Positions 43,975 to 55,216 of a DNA stretch of 60,000 nt are shown here, one piece after another (positions within the stretch are counted from its first letter, which is position 1; each line of letters begins with the position of its first letter). This stretch comes from Cryptomeria japonica. Its lineage: Eukaryota; Streptophyta; Pinopsida; Cupressales; Cupressaceae. Position numbers and translations under genes: made by a program. The stretch lies in contig NC_081406.1 of assembly GCF_030272615.1 (NCBI RefSeq), positions 240,984,422 to 241,044,421 on the forward strand, given 5' to 3'. The notes under the pieces are model-generated. The model was given only the letters and a program-made list of their open reading frames with translations, made no database searches and had not been told where the DNA came from.

Positions 43975-44900
43975 AAAAGCTGTTAGTGAACGGATTTGTC
44001 TTTTCCTAACATGATAGATTTTAAACTTTGTCGCCTTCTTTTAAAGACAAGTGTTTCACTAAACAGTTGGGCAAGTGTTGTATAAACCATTTCCCTCTGA
44101 ATTTTCCATAGGTACAACTCCCTATTTCAGTTATTCAAGGAATGATTTTTAATTTAATTTAATTTGAATAGTAGCTATTAACCCGAAAGCATATAAGGCT
44201 ACCTACCTCATTCTTGGATGAGAGGCCAATATTTCACACATGTTTCTAAAAGAAGAATACAATCTTTCCTATCTTTTCAATACAAGAGATGAAAGTTACT
44301 GAATCAAAGCTTAGTACACCATTTCCACAGGTTTAATAAAGAATGAACAGATTAAAGAAACCAAATCTTTTCTCAAACATGAATCTTCTCCAAAAGAAAA
44401 CAAACACTCAAAGGAAGGAATACTAGAAGAATAGTAATTTTCTGCAATGGAAAGATCATTACTATTATTTGATTAGATAAGCATATGCAAAGATATGTGT
44501 CTACACAGATTCAAAACCCACAGATTTTCTTTCTCCCAAAAATAGTATGATCTTTGTATATATATATATATTCTTATGCAACAAAGGCATGATAATACAT
44601 GTATAAATCTTTTTCCATTCTTGATTTAGCAGTGTGATTCTTCCTTCTACAAAACAAAAAATTCACAAAATAGAGGGAAAAACAAAAACTAACCAAAATT
44701 GGTCACCAAATATAAACCCTATTCTATCTATCTTTCCTTCATTTATAGTTTTTAGAATAGGTGAGGTCTCCCTGAAAACTTGACCTCCCCCCAAAACATT
44801 TATGAAACCAACCTGATGTATTCTGGGACAGATATCCTGAAGTCTTTGCATAAACATGAGAAATTACAAAAATAAAGGAAACCGGGCTTGAACCAATGCA

Positions 44901-47900
44901 TTATGTCTCTTTTCCATCATCATCATCCTCTCCTCTTTCGCGAGCGTCATGGGCGATTGTGAGTTCTTGAATAATAGATTGGTTCGGTACTTTCATCACG
45001 TTGAGCTTTGCCTTTGCCGCCTCCTTATTCCATTGGTGCTTCACCATCTTTTCAGCATGTCTCGGCAACTGATCATTTCCAATAAAAGTCATGGACTCAA
45101 TCCTAGCCACCCTTGTTATATCTTCCAGGGTGAAATTACCCTTGGCCTGGATTTTCTCCAAGTTTATCCAGAAAGCCCCGATTGCATCCTGTGTGTTCAA
45201 CCCACAAATTCCCAACTGCCAATCATGGTCAGGGTTAACCACCTTGTTATCTTTAACTATACTGCACTGGAGATCTTGGAGCTCGTAAACAGAGCTCTTA
45301 GCCTCGGAGATCACAAACTTGAAGGTAAGCACTCGCCACATTATGGTTTTCTTCAACACAAAGAGCTGACATTCATCCGCTACCAGTTTGATTGAGTGTT
45401 CTGTCAAAAACATCGCAACTCCATATTCTTCTATTTTGGCAAACAAGGGCGAGATATTTTGCCATTTGTGTTCCTCCTTCTCCCACGGTACAAGCTGATT
45501 TTGAACTTCAGCAATAAGACTCTATATCTCATCGTATTACCTTCGGGAGTCGGTGATGTACTTGTCCCCATCCTTGATTATTCCCTCAATCCATTTCTCC
45601 ATAGCTTCTACAATACTCTTGGCCCGTTGAACTTGGCTTATTAACTTTTTATTTTCTGGCGAAGTTGGGTCGAAGTTCTCTATAGAATGAGATATTGGGA
45701 ATGCCCCAAAGCAACCAATACTATTGATGAACTGGGCAAGAACATTTATGTGTCTCTTTAGCTCTCTCTTTTCTCACCCATCTTTCTCCGATTTGCTGAC
45801 TATTTTCTTTCCTGATACCTGGAAGAAATGGTTGTTTGTGTCTCTATTCATATTTCCTAGTTCCACCTTCATGATCTCAAAATCATCAGGGATAGCCTCC
45901 TTGTTTTCATCCTTGGGTTTGTACGAGGTGATTTCAGCATCCCATTTTCCAGTTCCCTCATCATTGTCCAGGTGGGCGGCGGTCTTGAACCCTTTCGGCT
46001 TAGGACTCTTCTCTATGTACTTAATGACCATTTCCTAAATCGGAATAGTCACGGGAAGAAAACTCCACTTTCTGTTCACCGAAGTGGTCAACCACTTAGG
46101 GGTTGCACTAGAGCTAGTTGTTCCTTCGATCACTTTGGAAGGTGGCATCATAGCCACAGTCACTGTATGAGAATCCAGGGCATTAGAAACATCACTATCC
46201 AAGTCTTCAACTTCAAATATCTGGGCATCGATAATCGTATCTTTCACCCTTGTATCCTTTGCTTGATTCATCTTTCTTTGAGCGGCACTTCGGGATCAGC
46301 TATGCCGAGGAGTACAGAAATCCAAAGCTGAATTAGACCTATGTCTAAGCTGGGGCGGCTTGTTATCCTTACCTGCATGAACAGGCATAGAAGCATTGTT
46401 AGAAAGATGCTTTGGTGAACGTAGAGGGTCCTTATTACTTCTTGCAGAATTAGACTTAACGCCTAATTTCACCGCTTTCTTATTGGCAACACACGCCGTG
46501 GTCCTTTCCAAAACTCCTTTGGTCCTTACCTATATATCATCTTTCTCTTCCTCATCCCAGTCAATTGGAGGCATTTCAATTTCTGCACAAGCTAAGTATC
46601 TTGGTTCGAATAGCTCTAGATAGTCCTCTTTGAGCCCCTTACTATCCAACTTTATCTGCAATGAAATGACTTGTTCTAACACCAACCTCGTGTTTCCCCT
46701 CTTGAACACCTCAAGTTCATCAGTACAATCTTCCCAGAAATCCTCTAGTTGAGGCATTGGCAGGTATGGCATTAGACCAAGACTTCAGAAAAAACCCTTA
46801 TCATCGAAACCTTTCTTTTCAGGATACAAGGAAAAATTGAAATACTTAAATCTTCTCCAATACTCAAAGTGTTAGACATCAAACTACAGGACAACACGCC
46901 CAATTGGATGGGAAAATGACCCTCCTAGTTATCCCTGGGTTGTGCCTTTTTTATTATAGAGCTCAGTTGTCTACATATCTCCACCAGAACAAAGCAATCT
47001 GAACAAAAGTGAGGGAGCTTGAAGGGGTCCTCTTCAAAGACGCCTACCCTTGTGTAACAGAAGCGTGGAAACTGGATATAAAAACTACCAAACCTCTTTA
47101 TCAATGTTTGTGCATCCTCAGAGATTCTTTTGGCTTTCATATTCTTCAATTCATGACACAGGTTACCTAGAAAAGCATTGTGCACCCTTTTGAAATCCTT
47201 TAAAGCCTTATCCTTTTGCAGCATGGGATAGAACTCATATACGGAAACAACCTCCTCAGTGAGCTATTTCAGTATTCCAACCAACTCCTTAACACACGCC
47301 AAACAATACAAGAGATATGAAGACATAAATAAGTTATGTTTGAACTCTTTAGCCATACTTAGTTGTTCTCTCACTGAATCAACAATCAATTCGGCCCAAT
47401 CCAAATACTGCTTTCCTTCCAAAACCAACTGAATGTAGCAATAAATCCAGTCGTCGAAGCTATAAGCTTCAGTGGATCCTCTAGCCTGGTGCAACAAAAG
47501 CATAACATCATGAATGTGAGGCAACATGTGATTCTTATTAGGATTCTTGGGTAACTTGGAACCACCTCTTTGAGGAACCTTCAACCAGAATTTTGCTACA
47601 TTGTTACGGTGTCTAGTTCTGTCTGCGTTGAACTCGGTGATTGACTGAGCAGGGGAGAAGTTGGAGAACTGATAATCAGGTATCTTGAAGACTGAGGGAA
47701 TTACTTCATGATTTATGGAAAGAAGGGTTTCACCATTGTCTCTCCTAATTGCCTCAGACATTGGGTCGTATCTAGCAATGCATTCTCGAATAAATTATGG
47801 GCAAGGAATGGCTAGGGGAAAAGCTGCCGCTTCTATGATACCGCTACTCAAAATCTCCACACCAAAAGATTTGTCAATTCCCTTGAACACCCTCTCTTTC

Positions 47901-48001
47901 AACACCTCAAGATTTTCCCCTTTTAGGTCAGTACCACTAACTATGGGCTCAGTGGATGCCAGGCTAAACACATTCCCAAACAAATGTAGTGTGGACTTCA
48001 T
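44901..48001 (-). pseudogene. LTR-encoded large ORF, 5' LTR copy (about 1,030 codons)
   Basis: ATG at 48001 (MKSTLHLFGNVFSLASTE). The first about 330 codons look globular (PSVFKIPDYQFSNFSPAQSI, FDDWIYCYIQLVLEGKQYLD, FKHNLFMSSYLLYCLACVKE). A middle part has MPYLPMPQLEDFWEDCTDEL, followed by a basic Ser/Asn-rich linker (NSARSNKDPLRSPKHLSNN). The rest is helical (EAMEKWIEGII) and ends in an acidic DDDDGKET before TAA 44901. Roughly nine interruptions occur. Some are shared with the 3' LTR copy and some are private. No enzyme motif is recognised. Ogre elements have an ORF1 of unknown role upstream of gag, but downstream of the primer site. Here the ORF lies in the LTR itself. The layout (globular part, basic linker, helical end) resembles the Sirevirus-like accessory ORF at 10275. 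Confidence 0.8.
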
Positions 48002-48410
48002 AATTCAAAGCAATAAGCCTAAACCGGTTGCAGCAAAACTTTCTATGAGAGAGAAAATGCAAGCAAAAACTACTAGAGAGAACAAGAAAAGGACTCACCT
48101 TCACGATTGAACAACTAGATGATACTAGCAGCAAACAAGACTCCTATCCAGGAAAAACAAAAACGTAGTAGCGAGGAACAGATGCAGAGCACTAATAATC
48201 CTTCATACCTTATTAGTGAGGACAATGAAACGGAAACATTAAGTGCAATAATTCCAATTTTCAGTCTGAGTGTGTTAAGTTTGTGGATTGGACATCGCAC
48301 GCATGCATTGAATGCATAGTGGCGTTTTTGAAGTAACCACCAATTCCCGAAATGATTACTTTCTTCGAAAAGCTAGGAATCGACGTCACTTAAAACATGG
48401 TTCAAATTCC

Positions 48411-48420
48411 ACATATATTT
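48411..48420 (-). promoter_or_regulatory. Candidate TATA box in the 5' LTR
   Basis: The minus strand reads AAATATATGTGG about 410 bases upstream of the ORF's ATG, and the box is conserved in the 3' LTR near 37360. If used, the large ORF would lie in the R/U5 part of the transcript. Weak evidence on its own. Confidence 0.3.
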
Positions 48421-48589
48421 GGTAATGAATGCACCATTAAATCATTAAAACCCGTGGGACCCACCAACTTCGTACACATATGAACATCTTGAACAGACTT
48501 CATGGGCGTTCAAGTAGTTCAAGATGTATGCCATGGTCAAGGAAAATCTTTCCGAGAAAACTAATTATACCAAGTTGCTGACCATTTGT

Positions 48590-48825
48590 GCTATATTGAA
48601 CATGTTGAACATGTTTGAACCTCTTGAACTTGGTTCAATGAGTTCAAAACCCAGAGAAAAATAAAGTAACATATCACCGAACAAGAAACTTTTAGAGAGC
48701 TGCTACAAGACACTTGAAGAAAATATTAGTATGAAAAACTTCCCTGGACACCTAGGAACCTATCAAACCTAAATGAACCTATTGAACCTAGTTCAAGATG
48801 GTTCAACATGTTCACAGAGTTCAGC
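48590..48825. repeat. Cluster of TTGAAC / GTTCAA motifs in the LTR promoter region
   Basis: About a dozen copies of GAAC-containing hexamers in both orientations (CATGTTGAACATG, CTTGAACTTGGTTCAA, GGTTCAAC). The same cluster lies at about 37550-37780 in the 3' LTR. It may be a binding-site array for a host factor; that is inference. Confidence 0.55.
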
Positions 48826-48976
48826 CAATTACCTAAACTTGACATTTATGATTGAAAAAGGATGTACAGACCTACTAAGGACTTGAACTGAGGTGTCACA
48901 AGAGAGAAAAGGACTCTGAATGGAAATTTTATAGGATGACTTGCTCTTGTCATGAGGAATAAATGATGCAGTAACA

Positions 48977-48981
48977 GATTA
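48977..48981. repeat. Target-site duplication GATTA (right)
   Basis: GATTA follows the LTR end AACA at 48976 and equals 32420-32424 to the left of the element. Confidence 0.92.
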
Positions 48982-49430
48982 GAATGAAAACATGAACATG
49001 AATTGCAATAAGTGATGCATCTGATATATGCAGATGTGGTAATAAACTTTTCACACACTTACTCCATCTTACTAACTTTATTGCTTTCTAATTCTATTTA
49101 TATCCTATACAACACCTCAAAACATCAATTATATTGGCTCCAATATGATCTTTAGGTAAAATGTGTGGTATTTACATAGGCCTAGACTAAAAATATGCAA
49201 AATGAAATAGAATGAGTTGTAGATCAACTCAAAGAATAACAGGTCCCAAAAAATCGCAACACATCCTCCAAAACAAGTATAATTAATCAAGATCCAATTG
49301 GAAATGAAGGAACCAAGGCTGACAACCCAAACAATATCGACACCACCAAAACTGTCAACTAGACACCTTTGCACCACCAAATAGAAACCAAAAATAACAT
49401 GTGGACCAAGATGTGAGTAATGTATACTAT
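48982..49430 (-). repeat. Copia 5' LTR, outer part (minus strand)
   Basis: Continues the LTR piece at 32073-32424 across the inserted element. It is homologous, inverted, to 607-1065. On the minus strand it contains GATATAAATAGAA near 49096, a likely TATA box. The minus-strand 101-codon frame at 49129-49434 is incidental LTR sequence. The outer limit is approximate. Confidence 0.7.
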
Positions 49431-50330
49431 CCAAGTCATCCCTAAAACCATCTCTTAAAGTAATTGATTATTATGTGTCGACACAAGTTGAGAAACTCAC
49501 TCAATTAATCAAAACAAAGCATCCTAGATAGACTATAATATATAAACACTTGAGATACCACATTTTAGTTCACAAAATTAGCTAAACCTCATATGGATCA
49601 ACCTTTACACTTCTCTAAACATATTTTGAATTCTACATGAGCATATCTATTCATCTAACAAAGTGCAAAGCAATATGGAGAACATATGAGACACTTATCA
49701 CTGTTATAATGTAATTTGGAGAATAATCACATCAAAATCTTTCTTTAGAATATCTTAAAATATGAAAGCCTGGAAATTAGTCCTTGGTGAATAAAAATAT
49801 CAACAATAGAGATGCAAGGACAAGCCACGCAAGTCAAAGGAATGTGGACCAAATTATAGTGTCAGACTTAGGAAATTATATATTGTTTAACCCTTAGACA
49901 ACTTTCCTCAAAAAACTAGTAAAAAATCAAAGAACAAATGGCCTTCATCTGACCCCTTGAAGTATGGATAAATTGTCAAGGTGATTGAATTCCTTCTCTA
50001 AATTATAAACAATATGAAACTATCTTAACCAAATGCATACCATGCCTCTAGACTATCATACTGTCATGGATACATTTTTTAGTTATCGAGACTATCTCGC
50101 TTCTCCTCAATCATGTTGGTCCCATATCTCTAACTGTATTAAACCATCTCTCTCAAATATTCTAATCTCACGTCATTGCTTAACCTTTTCAAATATATCA
50201 ATCCAGTTGTATATATGTATGATATGTCATCAAGTTGATCATAATTTGGCATCAATGACAACACAATATAGTTGACATCTATGACAACAACATAATTCCA
50301 ACATTTCTCAGAATCATTTTTTAAATTCCA
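49431..50330. other. AT-rich spacer
   Basis: No supported coding region or terminal repeat. The open frame at 50033-50275 is Ser/His-rich with no recognised family. Confidence 0.4.
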
Positions 50331-51250
50331 AGGAGAAGAAAAAGAGCATGAACCTTGGTGTAATTATTTGCACAACAACAAGTCACTAGAGGATAATAGC
50401 ATTTGTAAAAGGGATATTAGAAATTCCCCTATATGCTCAAATTCATGGTTATAAAAAAATCTATATAAATCAAAGGAATAATCATACACCTATGTACACA
50501 CCACCTAGTTATTCAAATGTAGATAGAAGTTATTATAATAACTACAAAGGTGAAATAAGTAGATGGGTAAAAAAACATAGGTTACCTACTACAATTATGG
50601 TGAACAAGGACACTTTACAAATGATTGCATGAAAAAAATAAGAAAGCAAGTGGATTTTATGCAAATTTATAGCTTAACATATTCTCGTGTTAGAGAGAAC
50701 AAAAATAAGTTAAATGTTTCTTACTATACTGAATTAGTTGTGATCTGCATGATTCTAATCCACCAAGAGGGGCCAATATAATGCTTAAACTCTCTAAGGA
50801 TCTATCCCAAGAGCTAAGAATGATACATAAAGAAGGAATTAGAGAAAAACAATATAATAACTCTAGGATATTAGATGAACAACATGCCCTAGAATGATAA
50901 TACGAATATAAAAGGGAAAATTAAGACAAAATGACATATTATAGTATAAGGAGAAAAATGACATTGTGATAGTTACTAAAAGAGGGAAGTAAATTACCAA
51001 AGTAAGAAAACTATTTATTAATGCAATAATTAACGGTGAATTATTTCAATCTAAACCTACTTCACTTCTCTATAGATCCACTATTAATTTAGTCCTACTA
51101 GAATCATGTTCTCTAAAAGACACATTGTGTCTTGTTGTCTAGCTTTGTGTGTTAAAATTATTTAGAACCTTTGGAAGAGACTATTGGTTTAATCATTTCC
51201 TTGAGATATCCTATCTAAGCTAACTCTATAATTTATGTTTTTTCCTTTGA
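50331..51250 (+). pseudogene. gag: Heavily decayed retroelement gag-protease remnant
   Basis: At 50587-50628 a frame reads YYNYGEQGHFTNDC, the C-x2-C-x4-H-x4-C zinc knuckle with both first cysteines replaced by Tyr (each a G-to-A change) and His and the last Cys kept. Basic residues and many stops follow. A possible protease-like INLVL stretch lies near 51070. No LTRs were found around it, so it is an isolated fragment. Confidence 0.45.
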
Positions 51251-51519
51251 CAAAAGTTAATCACTCATCTTGCGAGTTTCATCTCTTATATCATCAATGC
51301 CTATAATGGAAATCTCTCTCTTCTTCTAATGGATTCTCTTTGTTAGGAATCTTTATAGGTGTCATTGAATTTATTCCTTTGCCTCTTAATCCCCCACCAT
51401 AATGTTATCAAATTTGTTTTCATCATAAATTACTCAAAAATTTAAAATAGTAATTTTTTTTTAACTTATTAGGGCCCGGGTTTTACTTATTATAAATAAT
51501 ATCCAATGTTTTCATTAAT

Positions 51520-51765
51520 TTACAATCTTGGTAGTGAATTTGATATAAATCCTAATTTCATAAAAAATCCTTTAATCATAATCTAAATGAGCTTAAGTCT
51601 AGATTGTAGTACTCTAATATTTCTCTTATCAATGCATTAGAATTCAAAAGGATGTTAATTTACAATCCTGAGAATCAATTTGGTAAAAAACCCAATTTCA
51701 CAATAACCTTTCAAATTTATTCCAAATGACCTCATGTTTGGATTGTAGTAATTTTAATATTTTAT
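51520..51765. repeat. Imperfect tandem repeat, about 137-bp period
   Basis: Two diverged units, about 51520-51634 and 51657-51765, share AATTTACAATC, an AATTTCA...AAAATCCTTT-type middle and GATTGTAGTA..TAATATTT. The surrounding DNA is AT-rich and shows no gene. Confidence 0.6.
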
Positions 51766-54456
51766 TGGTACACCCTCAAAAATTAAGAAAAGAAATAAAA
51801 TTATGAGAGATATAAACTTTAAAATCACCCCTCTTGAATAGAACACCTATGTGTTTATTACCTTCTATTTTCTGAGGTGATGCTTTGATGTCACTTGTAA
51901 GGAAATAACTTACACAAGAAAATAATATAGTAGGAAATATATTTCAAATTCTTGGTAATACCTTAGAACAATAAGATTGAAATATTTTAGGGACAAAACC
52001 TCAAAAAGTCTCTAATAAGAATATAAGTTACAATATGATAATTGTAAAATAACCACTAACTCATTTATATATCATATTTATACCTTGAATGTCATATAAG
52101 ATGATTTAACTATCTATATAAGATTACATTAATTATCATATAACTTAATTAAGAATTAAGGTAGCTACATGAATGTCTAGTCATAAACTCTACATACTAT
52201 AAGAGGAAGGACATAACATCAATCCACTTCCAAACTTTTAAAAAAAGTAAGCAAGGATTTTCAATAACTGTGCTCCTTCTCTTTTTTCTCTCCAAAATTC
52301 ATAAGAAAAAAAATAAAATAGAATGAAAAAATGGCATATAAACCAATAAGTTTAACTAATATCCAGTTTCCTTTTGATGTTTTTAATATTTATTTGACTT
52401 GATTTGTATAATATCATGAAACAAAAATCTATTTTAAATCCAAAATGCCTAACTTAAAAGCTAATTTTTACATTTTGAATACAATATTTTCTCAAAATTT
52501 ATTTTTCTAGCCTAAGAAATAAATTTCTTTTTTAAATAAGTTAATTTTAGCTATATCAATTCATATTTTTTTAATCATATCACATGCATGTTAGCATTTC
52601 ACTAAATAATCTAAAATAATTTTACTTATAGTAACCAGAATGCACATAATTAATAAAGAGAACAAGGAAGAATACAAATATGTTACTAGGTTAGTGTGAT
52701 AGAGGTAAGAAAACCTATGTGATACAAATAGACCCGACCAATTTAACACATTAGATTTCTTACATCTTGATATGGTTTAGACAGATAAACATAACAAACA
52801 GATCATATTGTGTCACAAATTAACCACAATTGAGATTTTACCTATACTTGCACACTTCAATCGAACATTGTGCACTTTTACTCAATTTGTATGATGATAG
52901 CCAAAATGAATGGTAAAATAAGCTAAATATTAAATAGATTCAAATTTTGATATTTTTATTTTGGCTGAATTGTTTATTAAAGTAATGATGTATTATTAAA
53001 AAAATTAATTGTCTAGCATATTATTTAAATAAAATATGAAGTTGAATACATCATTACATGATTTATCATAAAATAATACACGTGTATGTGTGTTTACCGA
53101 AATATATAAATCAAGTATCCAAAATTAATTCATTTGTATCCAAATGTAGTAATCAACAACTACAAACCAAAATAACTACCGTAAATCACTAATCATCTAC
53201 AAGATGAAGAGAAGAAACAAATATCTTGAGAGTTTACACATGTAGCTTTTTTTATGTTTCCTCGATGCTCTTACATTCCTAATGTGAAAGGACTAACACC
53301 TAGTTAGAACTTTCCCCTCATGTTTTAATCCACCTCTGGTGTCTTACTTCAATAAAAAATTGCAACACTCCATTATGATAATTTGGCACATGAAGTGTTC
53401 CTAATTCTATTACCCACTTCTATTTCAACCTTTCCACACAAAAACTCATGATTCCATTCCAAATCTATTTATATGATCACCTTAGATGTCATTGTGAATG
53501 GCAGCATCTCTAATGTTTGAAAACATTCACATGTAGACAGAAAAAAGCCATAAGAATCACAATAGAATCCATAGATCTATAAATTGGCTCATACACATAA
53601 AGATACTTAACCTAATCAATTAAACATTTTATTTATATTTTTCTACAATCCATTCTAATCTTTCAAATCTTCGATAAGGTTGATGATTAACAAAAATGTC
53701 TTAGAGGTCCATTTTCTCAAAAAAATTATTTCACGCATAGAAGGCAAGGATGAGACCATAATCTTAGGGAAAAGAATTAAAAGGATTAACAAACAAAACC
53801 TTTGAATGGCATAAAATGTTCTCCTTGTGAATTGAAGATCGAAGATGGCTTGATACGCTTCTAAATGTTGTATCGTTAAAGTTCTTTGTCCGCATTTTTT
53901 ATTTTATAAGTGAATACTTAAAACAAGATAGTACAACGGTCGGGACCCGGGAACAGAATATTCGAAGGCTGTGGAAGAAGAAAATGATTAGCATGGGCAA
54001 GAGAGAGCAAAAGTGATGAACGTTCTTAATATTCGAAATTAAAGGCGTTCTTGCATAATAGCCAATATTCTGTCTCGCACCAAGGCAATATCATTATAGC
54101 CTGCAATATTCTCTCGCGCACCAAGGCAATGTCATCTCAATTAGTTCGAACGGGTCACTATGTTAGATTGGGACAACGGTAAGGTTTTGTTCCCTTCTTT
54201 ACTAGACTGGTCCTCTACGCATTCTAGAAAAGAGAAATTATTCCAACCGAAATTTGGATCCAGAATAGAATGTTACGAGAAAATGAGAAATGGGGCATAG
54301 TATAGACAGAGACGGCAAGATAAGAACGGTAGGCACCTGTGGAAATAATGTTAAAAAATATTGATCTGGGCCATGTTTAGACCAGCATAGCACGGCATGC
54401 TCAACATTTCTTCAGCAATACAAAAGAGAGAGCGAGAGAAATGTTCAAACCACACT
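51766..54456. other. AT-rich upstream region of the NBS-LRR gene
   Basis: No coding region is supported. From about 53940 base composition becomes less AT-rich. A pair of near repeats, ATATTCTGTCTCGCACCAAGGCAAT at about 54067 and ATATTCTCTCGCGCACCAAGGCAAT at about 54109, lies 42 bp apart within 450 bp of the gene's start and could be promoter elements. Confidence 0.45.
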
Positions 54457-54463
54457 TATAAAA
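54457..54463 (+). promoter_or_regulatory. TATA box of the NBS-LRR gene
   Basis: TATAAAA lies 118 bases upstream of the ATG at 54575, in a short GA-rich leader context (GAGAGAGCGAGAGAA just upstream). Position and sequence suit a plant core promoter. Confidence 0.6.
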
Positions 54464-54574
54464 CCGTGCACTTATCGAGTGCTTTTGTCAGGTTTCTGTT
54501 TTGACAGTGATCGAGACAGAGTGGGTAGGTTCTCGTTATTTCTGTTTTGTTGGGAGTCTGTTTTCGTTTGGCAA

Positions 54575-55216
54575 ATGGACTTCGTTAACGCCCTTAATGG
54601 AGTAGCGGGGGAGGGTGTAAAGAAACTGTTTCAAGAGATTAAGAACCTAAACAATTTACGCAGCAATGCCGAATGCCTCCGCCAGGACATAGATCGTGTG
54701 AAAGGCATAGGAGATGATATTAAGAATCAGTTAAGTGGGCGAGGCCGACAGCCTCAGCGAGTCGTTAGGAATTGGCTCGACACACGAGCGGAACCTCAAA
54801 TCTGCTGAAGAGGTGCTTCAACAGTACGAACAAAGCAAGGACCGTCGCTTGTGTAAGTGCTGCCCTCACTGTTTGCTTATCCCAAAATCCAGTCGAAAAA
54901 TCCTTAATTCTCTAGCGTAGATAAGCTTCTGAAGACGAAGGATTCAGATTTTCCCAAGAATGGAGAACTGGGGGATTTTCCCGGGACGCTGTTACAGCCC
55001 ATGGAGAACGAGCTCGTTGGCAAATTTGTTCACGAGAAGCTGGAGGAGCTGGAGACGTGGCTGCTGAAAGATGATTCTGTTCGTGTCGTTGGAGTCTATG
55101 GAATGCCCGGCGTGGGAAAGACGTCCATGCTCAAACACATCAACAATAATGAAAAGGTAGTCAATTTCTTTAAGCTTGTAATTTGGGTTACTGTGTCCAG
55201 AGACTCCGATATATCT
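54575..55216 (+). pseudogene. CC-NBS-LRR resistance gene, 5' part, cut by an LTR insertion
   Basis: ATG at 54575 (MDFVNALNGVAGEGVKKLFQ) begins a coiled-coil domain (EIKNLNNLRSNAECLRQDID). The frame then shifts by one near 54780 (LDT continues as ERNLKSAEEVLQQYEQSK) and returns near 54910 (to VDKLLKTKDSDFP). The NB-ARC start follows: ENELVGKFVHEKLEELETWL, the P-loop GMPGVGKTSM at about 55100-55129, and the RNBS-A-like LVIWVTVSRDSDIS. At 55217 the sequence jumps into an LTR. RNBS-B onward and the leucine-rich repeats are not in the window. Such proteins sense pathogen effectors and trigger immunity. Without the rest the gene cannot work. The two opposite shifts may be real or assembly errors. 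Confidence 0.88.

Larger units (their letters stand above)
32425..48976 (-). mobile_element. Giant Tat/Ogre-like Ty3/gypsy element (16.55 kb) with coding LTRs
   Basis: It is bounded by GATTA at 32420-32424 and 48977-48981. On the minus strand it runs 5' LTR (48976-43981, 4996 bp), primer site, gag, protease, an archaeal-type RNase H-like domain, RT, a gypsy RNase H-like domain, integrase, 3' LTR (37925-32425, 5501 bp). Both LTRs start TGTTAC and end in TAACA. Each carries a frame of about 1,000 codons on the same strand. Tat/Ogre is suggested by the long LTRs, the TGGCGACTC primer site and the second RNase H. It is decayed but structurally complete. Confidence 0.9.
43981..48976 (-). repeat. 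5' LTR of the Tat/Ogre-like element
   Basis: 4996 bp. It begins at 48976 (TGTTACTGCATC on the minus strand) next to the GATTA duplication and ends at 43981 before the primer site. The first about 970 bases are non-coding and hold a cluster of TTGAAC/GTTCAA motifs and a TATATG box near 48411. The remainder is mostly the large ORF. Confidence 0.9.

Noticed and set aside
48040-48100. Intron in the LTR leader, from the donor-like AAG/GTGAGT at 48099/48098 (minus) to CTCTCATAG
   Set aside because: The interval is only about 50 nt, shorter than usual plant introns. The donor is conserved in both LTRs but no convincing acceptor was found.
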